Of a stretch of 47,118 nucleotides of DNA, positions 1 through 8,661 are shown one piece after another. The DNA is taken from NCBI GenBank assembly GCA_013288325.1, contig JABDCB010000017.1, positions 1-47,118 of the forward strand. Direction: 5' to 3'. This DNA comes from Bacteroidota bacterium (GTDB taxonomy: Bacteria > Bacteroidota > Bacteroidia > Palsa-965). The notes beneath the pieces are model-generated. The model did not search any database and had not been told where the DNA came from. It saw nothing but the letters and a program-made list of their open reading frames with translations. The position numbers and the translations under genes were made by a program. The stretch's first letter is position 1, and each line of letters opens with the position of its first letter.

Positions 1-1408
1 ATGGATTGAAATCTGCAGAGGTGATGGAGCTGAGGGATAGAATAAAGAGCATGACAGAAATAACGGCGAGTATCAGGTGAGCAGGTGTACGCTGTACCAA
101 ACCGAAGACACCTTCCTGTAAGGATATTGCTTTGGGCAGCAACGTAAAGAACGAGAAGAAAGTGGCTACACACAGCATAGTGAGGAACTCCTTGTTGAGA
201 GCCGGGGATTGTACGGTACTACCGAAATTGAACAAGGTGTGTATATATTGAATGGCGCTTGAGAAATGTTCGAGGCGAAAAAACACCCAGCCTGTAACTA
301 CAATCAGAAAGGTGAGTGGGATGCTGATCCATTTGCCGGTGCGGTTATATACTTTGAGCAGGAACATACGTTCAAGCACCAGAAACAATCCATGATAGGC
401 TCCCCAGAAAATAAAATTCCAGGAAGCTCCATGCCATAAACCGCTGGCAAGGAATACCAGCCAGAGATTGAAATACAAACGGAATTTGGTATTCACCCTG
501 TTGCCGCCCAAAGGGATGTACAGGTAATTGCGCATCCAGGCACCGAGGGTCATGTGCCATCTTCTCCAGAATTCGGTGATGCTGGAAGCGGTATATGGGT
601 TGTTGAAATTTTCGGGGAGACGAAACCCGATCATCCTGCCAAGTCCTATGGCCATATCCGAATAACCGGAAAAATCGAAATAGATCTGAAAGGCATAACC
701 CAGTATCCCTGCCCAGGCGCTGAGCATGCCAAGCTGATGAGGATCGGTGTTGAGGAGGGTATCGGCATATTTGCCTGCGACATTGGCAATCAATACTTTT
801 TTTCCAAGACCGAGCATAAAACGGTAAAATCCCGAAAGGCGCTGATCGATGGTATCGCTGCTGAAACGATCATTGATCTGATCGGCAATGGTATGATAAC
901 GGACAATAGGACCGGCAATAAGTTTTGGGAACAGGATGATGTATAACAGATAGTCGCGGAAACGCGTGAGAGGGGCATGCACCTTGCGATAGACATCCAC
1001 CACATAGGTTAACGTTTCAAATGTATAAAAGGATATTCCGATAGGCAGTGCCAGCCCTGCAATGGTGGCAAGGTGAATATGCAGGGGTCCGGCAAGGGAA
1101 TTGACATTGCTGATAAAGAAATTGAAATATTTGAAGTAGAGCAGGAGACCCAGATTCATGGATACCGACAAGACCAGCAAGGTTCTGCGTTTTGCCCTGG
1201 AATTACTCCGGTCCATCCATTTGACCAGGTAAAAATCAAGAAAGGTGGTGAGCAGGATAACAAAGATAAAGCGGGGTGCTCCCCAGCTGTAAAAGGCAAT
1301 GCTGGAAACAAGCAGGACTATATTTTTATACTTCTTCCCTACCAGATAATAGATCAGGAGGAAGGTGGGGAGAAAAAAAATTAAAAATAAACTGCTGCTG
1401 AAAATCAT
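1..1408 (-). CDS. MBOAT family O-acyltransferase (AlgI/PatA-like), 3' end outside window
   Basis: Polytopic inner-membrane O-acyltransferase that should pass acetyl groups across the membrane for O-acetylation of an exopolysaccharide or cell-wall glycan. The start ATG at 1408 opens a hydrophobic N-terminus and the frame stays open to the window edge (469 codons), so only a short C-terminal piece is probably missing. Seen: an FSGYSDMAIG segment, then FWRRWHMTLGxWMRxYLYIPLGGN (His about residue 285), then GLWHGASWNFIFWGAYHG with the MBOAT catalytic His at about residue 326. This is the classic AlgI signature. It lies 53 bp downstream of the AlgJ-like gene on the same strand, the usual MBOAT plus SGNH pairing. 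The polysaccharide substrate is unknown; no synthase is visible nearby. Confidence 0.93.
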   Translation of the reverse strand, partial: MIFSSSLFLIFFLPTFLLIYYLVGKKYKNIVLLVSSIAFYSWGAPRFIFVILLTTFLDFYLVKWMDRSNSRAKRRTLLVLSVSMNLGLLLYFKYFNFFISNVNSLAGPLHIHLATIAGLALPIGISFYTFETLTYVVDVYRKVHAPLTRFRDYLLYIILFPKLIAGPIVRYHTIADQINDRFSSDTIDQRLSGFYRFMLGLGKKVLIANVAGKYADTLLNTDPHQLGMLSAWAGILGYAFQIYFDFSGYSDMAIGLGRMIGFRLPENFNNPYTASSITEFWRRWHMTLGAWMRNYLYIPLGGNRVNTKFRLYFNLWLVFLASGLWHGASWNFIFWGAYHGLFLVLERMFLLKVYNRTGKWISIPLTFLIVVTGWVFFRLEHFSSAIQYIHTLFNFGSTVQSPALNKEFLTMLCVATFFSFFTLLPKAISLQEGVFGLVQRTPAHLILAVISVMLFILSLSSITSADFNP

Positions 1409-1461
1409 CTTTTTCGGGTGCAATCCTTTTTTAAGGAGTGCATATTGTTGTTATCTGTCGC

Positions 1462-2766
1462 TCATCTTTTCTGATGATCCATATCATAGGTATAGACCGC
1501 ATTCACTTTTACGAGCGAGTCTACCGGAACATGTTTTTCATCGGCTTCTTTTTTCAGGTTGGCAAACCATTCTTTATCGCCTTTGATGTCAGCCATCCGT
1601 TTGGCTATCTCTTTGGCCCGGGCTTCTTTTTTTTCTTGCATCCCTTTGCCGCCGTTGGCGTATAAGTCGTATGCATCATCAATAAAGCCTTCGCTAAAAT
1701 CCACGAGACGGGCATCATTGGCAAGGAGGATGATTACTTCCTGTTCTTCTATTTCTTTTTTCAGATCCACATTCTCGTTGCGAAGGGTTCCTTCCATTCC
1801 TACTTTATAAAGGTCCTTATAATAGTACCAGAAATGAGGGTGGTTAAAAATCTGAGCTGCCCGTCCGCTGCCATAGATATTCCATACATAGCTGTCGCCG
1901 ATAATGAGGGCATGTGGTGTATAGGTGTTTTTAAAATCTATATCTACGAGGGGGTAAGCCATGATAAATTTGGGGATTTGAAAAAAGAGGTTCATTCCTT
2001 TTTCAACATCATCGTCGGAGCCTTCGGGGTTTTTGTTGAGCCTCACCCTGGGGATAGTAACTTTTGGAAGAACGGTATCGCGCAACTTTCCTACAAAGCG
2101 GGCCAGGGAGTCAACGGCTATTTCGGCTCCGTATAGGCTCCAATGGATACCTGTTTTAGGATAGAGCGGGTAAGGACTTGTCTTTTTAAGTTTGAGGAGG
2201 TAGCTGCACATATCCAGAAACGGGATGTTTGTTTTCTCCAGCTGTTGCTTATAGGATTCGTAATTCGTGATTTTCTTTTCGTAGTGAGGTTCATCGGGAA
2301 GAAATTCAGGGAAGAAGAGGGCTTTGCCAGGTACGATCATTACCATCAGATCGATATTTTTTTTGCGGAGGGTATCTCTCACAAATTTCAGTTTGCGTAC
2401 AGTCTCCGCAACTTTTTCCTGTCCTATAAAATCATTTCCATAATAGGCATTTACATATCCGTCTCCATAGAGGTAATTTTGTTTGCCTATTATTACGTTG
2501 ATGGCTCTGGCTTCCTGATAGAGATTAAAGGCAAGCTGGTTGTTGATGCGGACGCAGGTGCTTCGGAAACCGAAATTTTCATTGAGGTATTTCTCGTTTG
2601 TCTTTTGATAGGAACCATCCATCCAGGCTTTCATGGAGAAAGGCTCGGAGTGGGCTTTTGTAAATTCACCGCTCAGCTCTTTTGTTTTAAACAGGTGAAA
2701 GGCCTGTTGCAGGATAGGGAGGAAGAGAAATAAAAGAAGTAAGCCAAACAGGATTTTCTTGATCAT
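1462..2766 (-). CDS. AlgJ/AlgX-like SGNH-type acetyltransferase partner
   Basis: Membrane-anchored periplasmic protein of 434 residues, expected to receive acetyl groups from the adjacent MBOAT protein and place them on a polysaccharide. It has an N-terminal signal anchor (residues 1-22, very hydrophobic), a VMIVPGK strand near 142-148, a GIHWS motif near 206-210 and a GDSY motif near 290-293. GDS plus a downstream or upstream HW pair is the catalytic pattern of the AlgJ/AlgX/DHHW group, although the order (HW before GDS) should be checked by alignment. Tight coupling to the MBOAT gene supports one function. The exact substrate cannot be read from sequence. Confidence 0.85.
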   Translation of the reverse strand: MIKKILFGLLLLFLFLPILQQAFHLFKTKELSGEFTKAHSEPFSMKAWMDGSYQKTNEKYLNENFGFRSTCVRINNQLAFNLYQEARAINVIIGKQNYLYGDGYVNAYYGNDFIGQEKVAETVRKLKFVRDTLRKKNIDLMVMIVPGKALFFPEFLPDEPHYEKKITNYESYKQQLEKTNIPFLDMCSYLLKLKKTSPYPLYPKTGIHWSLYGAEIAVDSLARFVGKLRDTVLPKVTIPRVRLNKNPEGSDDDVEKGMNLFFQIPKFIMAYPLVDIDFKNTYTPHALIIGDSYVWNIYGSGRAAQIFNHPHFWYYYKDLYKVGMEGTLRNENVDLKKEIEEQEVIILLANDARLVDFSEGFIDDAYDLYANGGKGMQEKKEARAKEIAKRMADIKGDKEWFANLKKEADEKHVPVDSLVKVNAVYTYDMDHQKR

Positions 2767-2879
2767 CTGTACCTGTTCAGTTAGGATATTGTTTCATGGT
2801 TGCCGGGATACCTGTCTTTATATATAGGAAGAGGAGTCCATTCGTTTCAGGAGATAAATATACCTTTTCTTTTTTTTGC

Positions 2880-2915
2880 CGGAAAAAACAAAGCCCCCAT
2901 TTGCATGGAGGCTTT
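2880..2915 (-). terminator. Rho-independent terminator of the HU gene
   Basis: Reading the minus strand, AAAGCCTCC and GGGGGCTTT form a stem around ATGCAAAT and are followed by TGTTTTTT. It starts about 20 bp after the HU stop codon, so it should end the HU transcript. Confidence 0.8.
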
Positions 2916-2936
2916 ATTCAGTTTAAACCGGAAAGA

Positions 2937-3212
2937 CTATTTATTAACGGTCTTTTTCAGGTCAGCACCTGCTTTGAATTTAGCTACTTTCTTAGCAGCG
3001 ATCTTAATGGTTTTGCCATTAGAAGGGTTTCTGCCTGTTCTTGCAGCTCTTTTAGCTACAGAGAAAGAACCGAATCCAACAAGAGCAACACGGTCACCTT
3101 TTTTCAGGGCTTTAGTAGTAGCGTTGATAAAACCATCAAGAGCTCTTCCAGCATCTGCTTTGGAAATTTTTGCGTGTGTTGCAATAGAATCGATTAGTTC
3201 TGACTTGTTCAT
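2937..3212 (-). CDS. hup: DNA-binding protein HU
   Basis: Small basic nucleoid protein of 91 residues, the standard HU length. It binds DNA as a dimer and bends it without sequence specificity. Seen: the N-terminal [11 protein letters not shown] helix, the GFGSF turn, and the beta-arm with the RNPSNGKTI segment whose Arg-Asn-Pro tip intercalates into DNA. Low-ambiguity family match over the full length. The gene stands alone between a near-consensus promoter and a strong terminator, as expected for an abundant monocistronic protein. Confidence 0.97.
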   Translation of the reverse strand: MNKSELIDSIATHAKISKADAGRALDGFINATTKALKKGDRVALVGFGSFSVAKRAARTGRNPSNGKTIKIAAKKVAKFKAGADLKKTVNK

Positions 3213-3249
3213 GTTTGTTGATTTTAAGTAAGTGATGGATTAGTTGCCA

Positions 3250-3278
3250 CTAAAGTATGAAAACCCCAACAATAACAA
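3250..3278 (-). promoter_or_regulatory. Bacteroidota-type promoter of the HU gene
   Basis: On the minus strand a TTG (-33) lies 18 bp before TACTTTAG, one mismatch from the TAnnTTTG -7 consensus of Bacteroidota. The -7 box is about 38 bp upstream of the HU start codon. Motif reading only. Confidence 0.55.
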
Positions 3279-3330
3279 CTATTTTAACAGTAAATAATTC
3301 TAAATAGCCGCTGTTTATTGCTTTTTGGCC

Positions 3331-3876
3331 TTAGCGGGCCCGGAAGTCCCCTTTCAGCAGGCCATAATAGACCACATCGATCAGGATTCCCCCGGCTGTT
3401 TTAAAATCATTTCTCAGTATGCCTTCTTTTTTAAAGCCGTTATTTTCTGCCACTTTGCAGCTGCCCGTATTATCTATCCCCGCTCTCAGAAAAAATTTAT
3501 TGAGCCCCATTTCCTCAAAACCATGTTTGAGGATACATCCCAGTGCCCGGGAGGTAACCCCTTGTCCTTCGTGGGCTGCATCTACAAAGTAGCCCAGCTC
3601 GCATTTCGGGATGGTCCAGTCGAACCGTTTCAGAAAGATAGCCCCGGCCAACTGTTTGGTCTCGCTATGCATCACCACAAAGCAGTAATGCTCCCGTGCT
3701 TTTGCACTGGCAATTTTATCGTGTATATAAGCAGAAGTAAAGTCAGGACTGCTGTTTTCCCTTACGGTGGTAGGAAGAAAATTCCGGATACGGTCTTTGT
3801 TACGGTCTATCAGCTCAAAGAACTGAGGTGCATCGCCCATTTCAACAGGTCGTACCGTATATTGATCGAATGTCAT
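3331..3876 (-). CDS. GNAT family N-acetyltransferase (RimJ/RimL-like)
   Basis: Cytoplasmic acetyl-CoA-dependent acetyltransferase of 181 residues. The core beta-strand ELGYFVDAAHEGQGVTSRALG carries the Q/RxxGxG/A acetyl-CoA loop in the variant form EGQGVTSRA, and the later NTGSCKVAENNGFKKEGILR is the usual C-terminal GNAT signature. The closest subgroup is the RimJ/RimL/YdaF type that acetylates ribosomal protein N-termini or small molecules; the substrate is not predictable. It is transcribed away from the neighbouring racemase gene and is probably monocistronic. Confidence 0.88.
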   Translation of the reverse strand: MTFDQYTVRPVEMGDAPQFFELIDRNKDRIRNFLPTTVRENSSPDFTSAYIHDKIASAKAREHYCFVVMHSETKQLAGAIFLKRFDWTIPKCELGYFVDAAHEGQGVTSRALGCILKHGFEEMGLNKFFLRAGIDNTGSCKVAENNGFKKEGILRNDFKTAGGILIDVVYYGLLKGDFRAR

Positions 3877-4008
3877 CTTTTGGAATTATGTTATTCTGTT
3901 AACTTTATGCCTGCTGAGTTCACGGGGAATAAAATTACGAAATAGGAGAAAGGAACCAAGTACACCTCCTAATACCTGGCATCTGTTCATTAAAGAAATA
4001 ACATCAAT

Positions 4009-4698
4009 ATGAAAATAATAGGATTAATAGGGGGTATCAGTTGGGTATCAACCATTGATTATTACCGGGCCATCAATCTGGGAGTGAATGAATCTCTGGG
4101 TGGAAGCAATTTTTCGGAATGTATGATCTATTCGTTCAATTACCAGGATATCATTACAAACAACGTAACCGGCAATCAGGAAGCTACATTCGGTATGCTG
4201 TTGAAAGGCAGTACCCATTTAAAAAACGGAGGGGCCAAAGCCATTGTCTTATGTGCCAATACGATGCACCTGCACGCCGAAAGGCTGGAGCAGGCGATCG
4301 GTATACCGGTCATCCATATTGCCAGGGCTACAGCTAAAGCGATAGAAAAGAAAGGGTTGAAAAAGGTGGGCTTGCTGGGAACAACATTTACGATGGAGCT
4401 TGACTTTTTTAAAGACAAGCTCAAAGAGCGCGGTATCGAAGTGCTGATTCCGGATAAAGAGAGCAGACAGTTTATCCAACACACTATTTTCTATGAGCTG
4501 GGTAGTAATATTATAAAGGAGGACACAAAGAGAAGATACCTCTCCATCATCGATAGCCAGAAAGAGCAAGGTGCAGAAGGGATTATACTGGGTTGTACGG
4601 AAATCCCTTTGTTGATTAAACCGGGTGATTGTGATCTGCCCTTGTTTGATACCGCACTTATTCATTCGGCAGCAGCCGTTGAATTTATCCTGAGCTGA
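4009..4698 (+). CDS. Aspartate/glutamate-type amino-acid racemase (YgeA/RacX-like)
   Basis: PLP-independent amino-acid racemase of 229 residues, a normal length for the family. It opens with MKIIGLIGGISWVSTIDYYR, the typical N-terminus. The two catalytic cysteines are present: Cys82 in IVLCANTMH and Cys196 in GIILGCTEI. These act as the acid/base pair on either face of the alpha-carbon. Substrate specificity varies in this group (aspartate, glutamate or broad), so I do not name one. It stands alone and converges on the cytochrome-like gene downstream. Confidence 0.9.
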   Translation: MKIIGLIGGISWVSTIDYYRAINLGVNESLGGSNFSECMIYSFNYQDIITNNVTGNQEATFGMLLKGSTHLKNGGAKAIVLCANTMHLHAERLEQAIGIPVIHIARATAKAIEKKGLKKVGLLGTTFTMELDFFKDKLKERGIEVLIPDKESRQFIQHTIFYELGSNIIKEDTKRRYLSIIDSQKEQGAEGIILGCTEIPLLIKPGDCDLPLFDTALIHSAAAVEFILS

Positions 4699-4719
4699 TC
4701 AGATCCGCTCCTCTTCCTG

Positions 4720-5100
4720 TCAGTTGTTTTTTGCTCCTTGCTGAATCCATTTCAGCGCCAATGCCAGATCATAGGGAATTTTTCCGGCAGGAGGCATATT
4801 CGAATTCATCATGATATAGAGGTTGCTTTGGGTGGGGTTGAGGGTGTCAATTTCATGTTTCAGAAATAGATTGTTGTATGCCGATGGAGGAGCCAGGTTA
4901 AGACCCGATGCAGGAGCAGAACCCACATGACAACCGCCGGTGGCACAGGAAGCATCAAAAAAAGATTGTATATCCCTGTTGAATGAAACCACAGCCGGCA
5001 AAGGCTGTGCAGGGGCGGGTGCAGCTGTTTTCTTGCACCCGCTTCCTGTCAGCAGACAGATCATTAATGTTAAACTAAGGTTGTACCGTAGCCATTTCAT
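4720..5100 (-). CDS. Small cytochrome-c-like lipoprotein with CX4CH haem motif
   Basis: Predicted lipoprotein of 126 residues. I choose the ATG at 5100 because it starts directly with a signal peptide ending in TGSGC (lipidated Cys22); the frame extends upstream only through unrelated sequence. CATGGCH at residues 52-58 is a CX4CH haem-binding motif, a spacing common in Bacteroidota cytochrome-c-like domains, and MPP at 102-104 offers a likely axial methionine. The start lies 26 bp inside the end of the MbnP-like gene, so translation is probably coupled. Likely role: electron transfer partner of the MbnP-like protein at the cell surface or periplasm. Haem attachment is inferred, not shown. 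Confidence 0.75.
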   Translation of the reverse strand: MKWLRYNLSLTLMICLLTGSGCKKTAAPAPAQPLPAVVSFNRDIQSFFDASCATGGCHVGSAPASGLNLAPPSAYNNLFLKHEIDTLNPTQSNLYIMMNSNMPPAGKIPYDLALALKWIQQGAKNN

Positions 5101-5872
5101 AATTGACAAAATTAGAAGGTATCCGGTTAGCCACCTGACGGGCAATGGTGGAGTCGGCATTAAACGGAGTAGCCGAGTGCACAAAAGGAATGCCTTGCAA
5201 TAAATTCCCGTAATCACATACCTGATGCACAAAGGTTATCTGCCCGGGCAGGATGGTAAACTGCTGCTGGGGCAGATGAATATTTTTGAGCATGGAGTTG
5301 GATCCGATCTGATAACTGAACGGATAATTAACCGGTCCGTTATGAGCTGCAGTGGTATCGGCAAGTCCCTGCACATTCAAAAAGATATAACCCTGTGTGG
5401 TGCTCCAATACATGGGAGCATTGGGAGCAGACTGTCCGGCCAGAGGACTGGTGGAGGCATAGATATTAGGGTTCAGTTGATTTAAGGCAGGGGATAACCC
5501 AACATTAAAAGAAAGAGAACCGTAATTTCCGGCGGGCACATCAGCCACATAATAATCTTCCTGATCAATCACCTTTAGTATAACCGTACTGGCCGGCAAT
5601 ACATAGGGCGTGTTATCGGAATAGCTGTAAATGGTGATAGCCGAAATATAGAACTGTGCATAGGTAAGCTGAAACCGTCTTCCGTTTGCATCGGGAAATA
5701 CATTTCCCGAATCGGCTTCTACAGGGCCGATATCAGTATGCAAATGAAAGTAGAGATGACCCATCTGCACAGGAGCCGGTTTGGTATCCGGTTTGCGGCA
5801 GGAGCTGCTGAAGCAGAAAAGAGCTGCAACAGTGCCTGAAAGCAGAAAAGACGAAATATGAGATCTGTTCAT
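5075..5872 (-). CDS. MbnP-like copper-associated lipoprotein
   Basis: Protein of 265 residues with a lipoprotein signal (FSSSC, lipid Cys25). The body matches the MbnP family: a GHLYFHLHTDIG strand near 38-49, an SFNVGLSP segment near 121-128, and MYWSTTQGYIFLNVQG near 154-169. In the methanotroph MbnP a conserved tryptophan is oxidised to kynurenine by the haem enzyme MbnH to make a copper site; Trp156 here is the natural candidate, which is inference. No di-haem MbnH is next to it; instead a single-haem lipoprotein gene overlaps its 3' end. Together with the Met-rich protein upstream this points to copper handling. Confidence 0.78.
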   Translation of the reverse strand: MNRSHISSFLLSGTVAALFCFSSSCRKPDTKPAPVQMGHLYFHLHTDIGPVEADSGNVFPDANGRRFQLTYAQFYISAITIYSYSDNTPYVLPASTVILKVIDQEDYYVADVPAGNYGSLSFNVGLSPALNQLNPNIYASTSPLAGQSAPNAPMYWSTTQGYIFLNVQGLADTTAAHNGPVNYPFSYQIGSNSMLKNIHLPQQQFTILPGQITFVHQVCDYGNLLQGIPFVHSATPFNADSTIARQVANRIPSNFVNYEMATVQP

Positions 5873-5886
5873 GATAAGTAGTAGCG

Positions 5887-6960
5887 TTAAAAGGTGTAAC
5901 GAATGCCTGCGTGCAGGCTGTTTTGCAGAGAAGGCTGCATACCATTCAGATTCTGATAAAAAGGAGCTCCGAATTCAAAGGCAATCCTCAGATCCTTGCA
6001 AATACCTTTGGGCACATAAAAATTAATTCCCAGCAATGCGGAAACGGTAGTACCTCCGTAATTGGCGGTATTGGCGGTAGGATCGTTGGCGGCATAAACA
6101 GCTATCTGCTGATCATATCCTTTTATCATTCCAACGTTTCCTGCTTCCAGACGTGCCGAGATGCTGAAAAAGCTGGCACATTTATAAGCTACCCACCCTG
6201 TGCCGGTGAGCTGGTTTCCCCATTGATAGCCTTCGCTGTTGGCACCGGTTTGCAGGATGGCATTGGCCGATGCTCCCCAGGATACATCATTGCTTTGTCC
6301 CACATAGGTTATAGAAGGGATCAGGGCTATGGAGCCTGTTCCGTTTTGCATATTGTATGCAGTTTTGGCGGTGTCGCCGGCTACGGTTTCTGTTTTCTGT
6401 TGTATGCTTCCGGTAGGCAGGCTGCATCCCAGACCGGCAATGACGCGGGCATTTTGTTTGTCGGCCAGCTTATACAAGGCATATATTTTGGTATCACCCA
6501 CACCGGATGTTTTCATGCTCATATTAGTAGGCGGCATATTCATCCCGTCGGCCATGTGCATCTGCATGGTAGGATCCATATTCATGCTCATGGTATTGAT
6601 ATTGAAACTGCCCATGGCCATGAGGGATAGTTTATCCGACACCCCGTACATAAGCATAAGCATGTGCATCTGCATATTCATGGATGAAGCAGAGGAGTAG
6701 TAATTCTTAAATACGTCATCATCCGAAATTTTGGAACTTCCGTTTCGCATGCCCATCATGGCGGTGTTCATATAGGAGTAGGAAACCATCCATTGTCCTT
6801 TGCCGTGCATGTGATCGGTCATGATGCCCAATGGAGCTTGTCCGTCGGGGCGGCAGCAGTTGTAATAGCTGCAGCAGGAAGCAGTATCTTTTGTCTGGGC
6901 GGTGCCGGCCGCCTGCATAAGCAGGAGGAATACGGCCCCCAGGCTGTATAATTTTTTCAT
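5887..6960 (-). CDS. Methionine-rich outer-membrane barrel-like protein, putative copper binding
   Basis: Secreted protein of 357 residues; I start at the ATG at 6960, which opens a clean signal peptide (cleavage about AGTAQ). Residues 29-36 carry CCSYYNCC, and residues 47-149 contain 25 methionines, many in alternating MxM patterns, plus His in MHM contexts. Such Met/His clusters are typical copper(I) ligands. The C-terminal two-thirds alternate like an outer-membrane barrel and end in GIRYTF, a terminal aromatic residue. It resembles proteins annotated as a transporter in Bacteroidota copper loci. It ends 14 bp before the MbnP-like start, so one operon is likely. Confidence 0.72.
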   Translation of the reverse strand: MKKLYSLGAVFLLLMQAAGTAQTKDTASCCSYYNCCRPDGQAPLGIMTDHMHGKGQWMVSYSYMNTAMMGMRNGSSKISDDDVFKNYYSSASSMNMQMHMLMLMYGVSDKLSLMAMGSFNINTMSMNMDPTMQMHMADGMNMPPTNMSMKTSGVGDTKIYALYKLADKQNARVIAGLGCSLPTGSIQQKTETVAGDTAKTAYNMQNGTGSIALIPSITYVGQSNDVSWGASANAILQTGANSEGYQWGNQLTGTGWVAYKCASFFSISARLEAGNVGMIKGYDQQIAVYAANDPTANTANYGGTTVSALLGINFYVPKGICKDLRIAFEFGAPFYQNLNGMQPSLQNSLHAGIRYTF

Positions 6961-7071
6961 GGTATAAATTGATAAATGGAATAAATACATCCTCTCGTGT
7001 AGCATACAACCGTTACCCTATAGCGGGCCGGGAAGAGCATAAAGAGAGCTGAATACGATCCTTAAAAAAGA

Positions 7072-7443
7072 TCAGCAGCAGGGAGGATGAAAAGGAGAGC
7101 CGGTAAAGGCAGAAGAATAATGATTGGAATAAGCGAATACCATTTCGGTGCCTTGGGTATCGGGAACAAGCGTTACAGAAGCACTACGGGAAGAAAACAA
7201 ACTGAAGAACTCCTGGGTATTGATTCTTTTGGAATGATTTTTTGATTCTTCCGCTTCAGCTTTTTTCAGCTGTTTAGCCAGGTGACATTTCCCGTTGCAA
7301 TGCATCTGGGGTTTGTTCCTGTTTTCGCAAAGGTTTTTGGCAATAAACTCCTTGTTGAGCTGATAATGAATAAGAATCCCCACCGTGCTGAACGATTGTA
7401 GCAGCAGACCACCAATAATAAGGACGAGCAGCGACTGTCTCAT
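7072..7443 (-). CDS. Small Cys/His-rich membrane protein, first gene of putative copper operon
   Basis: Protein of 123 residues with one N-terminal membrane segment (residues 5-25) and a conserved-looking Cys/His cluster: Cys39, then MHCNGKCH with Cys49, Cys53 and His54. The C-terminus is FHPPCC. This layout (single TM, CNGKCHL motif, short soluble tail) occurs in small Bacteroidota proteins next to metal genes; no biochemical function is known to me. The motif spacing suggests metal binding or a redox disulfide. It has a good -7 box just upstream and begins the four-gene minus-strand group. Confidence 0.65.
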   Translation of the reverse strand: MRQSLLVLIIGGLLLQSFSTVGILIHYQLNKEFIAKNLCENRNKPQMHCNGKCHLAKQLKKAEAEESKNHSKRINTQEFFSLFSSRSASVTLVPDTQGTEMVFAYSNHYSSAFTGSPFHPPCC

Positions 7444-7460
7444 GGTATGGTTAGATGGTA

Positions 7461-7468
7461 CAAAGATA
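7461..7468 (-). promoter_or_regulatory. -7 box of the putative copper operon promoter
   Basis: The minus strand reads TATCTTTG, a perfect TAnnTTTG match, about 18 bp upstream of the start codon at 7443. The -33 element is weak (TTTA-like at a spacing of about 18). Confidence 0.5.
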
Positions 7469-7524
7469 GTGATAAACTTAATAAAGTAAATATCAATGGA
7501 ATCTGAGGGAAAGCAGCCCCCCTC

Positions 7525-7593
7525 TCAGCGGTTCTCTCCCCTGAAAAGATATTCTGGGTGAAAGAATAATTCGGGAGAGGAGATTATGGATTA
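7525..7593 (-). pseudogene. Degenerate 3'-end remnant of the outer-membrane protein gene (tail copy 3)
   Basis: On the minus strand the sequence ends in codons for FRGENR and a TGA stop, matching the last codons of the outer-membrane protein at 10913-11857. About 30 bp align well with one single-base deletion relative to that gene, and similarity fades by about 7593. No start or upstream coding part is present. It is a short remnant, probably from an old duplication. See the findings for the pattern with the other two tails. Confidence 0.6.
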
Positions 7594-7798
7594 ACTGAAA
7601 ATGTAGATTTGCCGAAGGGATGGATGGCTTTCCCCTCAACGGAGATTGCTCCAAACATAATCAGATAAACGCGAAAAGAATGTTAGCTGAGTGATTTTTG
7701 AATAGAAGAGTCCTGTATTGAAAGTAGTCCGCATAATAATTTGAGTACCTTTCTCTAAACGCCGTCAATTTATATATTTAACTATAAAACAGATCAGA

Positions 7799-8599
7799 AT
7801 GAATGTTCCTAAGACTATATGGTTTTTGTGGCTTCAAGGCATTGTTAATGCACCAATTATTGTTAGGAAGTGTTACCAATCATGGTTAGTTCAGAATCCA
7901 GGTTGGGATGTCGTAGTGCTGGATCAGAGTAGTATCCGCGATTATGTTTCGATAGAGACTTTGCATATGACCCCACAGGCTCTATCGGATATTCTGAGAA
8001 TAAATATACTTGCAGAGCATGGTGGTGTTTGGGTTGACGCAACCTGCTTTTGCATGAAACCACTAGATAGCTGGCTTTTTGATAATATGAGCACGGGTTT
8101 CTTTGCTTTCAATCGCCCTGGCCCTGACAGGATGCTATCAAGCTGGTTTCTGGCAAGTGAGATCAATAATCGCATTACCCTGACTTATAGGGATACAGTA
8201 AATGGATATTGGGAGTCAAATCCGGGTATGGTTTATTTCGAAGACTCTGAGTGGGGCTGTCTGAAAGGGAAATTAAAGGAACCTGAGCCACAAATGTGGT
8301 TTGAGAGTTTTGTTACTAAAATTTTGAAAGTGCATCCTTATTTCTGGTTTCACTATTTGTTTGAAAATCTTTATTTAAAAGATGAGGAATACAAGAGATT
8401 GTGGGATTCTACTCCAAATATCAGCGCTGACATTCCACATAGGTTGCAATTTGCAGGATTATTCAGCCCATTAACAGGTCAAGTCAGGGAAGAGATAGAT
8501 GCTAAGGTTGCTCCCCTTTATAAGTTGACCTGGAAAATTGATGATTTGATTAATTGGAACGGAACGGTTATTGAATATTTGTTGGCCCCTGGCACTTAA
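7799..8599 (+). CDS. Capsular polysaccharide / DXD-type glycosyltransferase
   Basis: Cytoplasmic glycosyltransferase of 266 residues of the 'sugar-binding region containing DXD motif' / capsular synthesis group. Start MNVPKTIWFLWLQG is the usual first strand; the diagnostic segment LSDILRINILAEHGGVWVDATC at 62-83 has Asp80 in the variant metal site DAT. The nucleotide sugar and acceptor are unknown. It stands alone on the plus strand, its composition is visibly more AT-rich than neighbouring genes, and it lies between two copies of an unrelated outer-membrane gene tail, so it looks like an acquired gene. Confidence 0.85.
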   Translation: MNVPKTIWFLWLQGIVNAPIIVRKCYQSWLVQNPGWDVVVLDQSSIRDYVSIETLHMTPQALSDILRINILAEHGGVWVDATCFCMKPLDSWLFDNMSTGFFAFNRPGPDRMLSSWFLASEINNRITLTYRDTVNGYWESNPGMVYFEDSEWGCLKGKLKEPEPQMWFESFVTKILKVHPYFWFHYLFENLYLKDEEYKRLWDSTPNISADIPHRLQFAGLFSPLTGQVREEIDAKVAPLYKLTWKIDDLINWNGTVIEYLLAPGT

Positions 8600-8661
8600 G
8601 TATAATAAGCGGAATTCAAGGACGTGTTTTCATTTGATAAACAGATTCGTATAGCTACCTC

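Noticed and set aside
554-946. Plus-strand ORF of 130 codons
   Set aside because: It is antisense to the MBOAT gene, whose minus-strand frame shows strong family motifs across the same bases.
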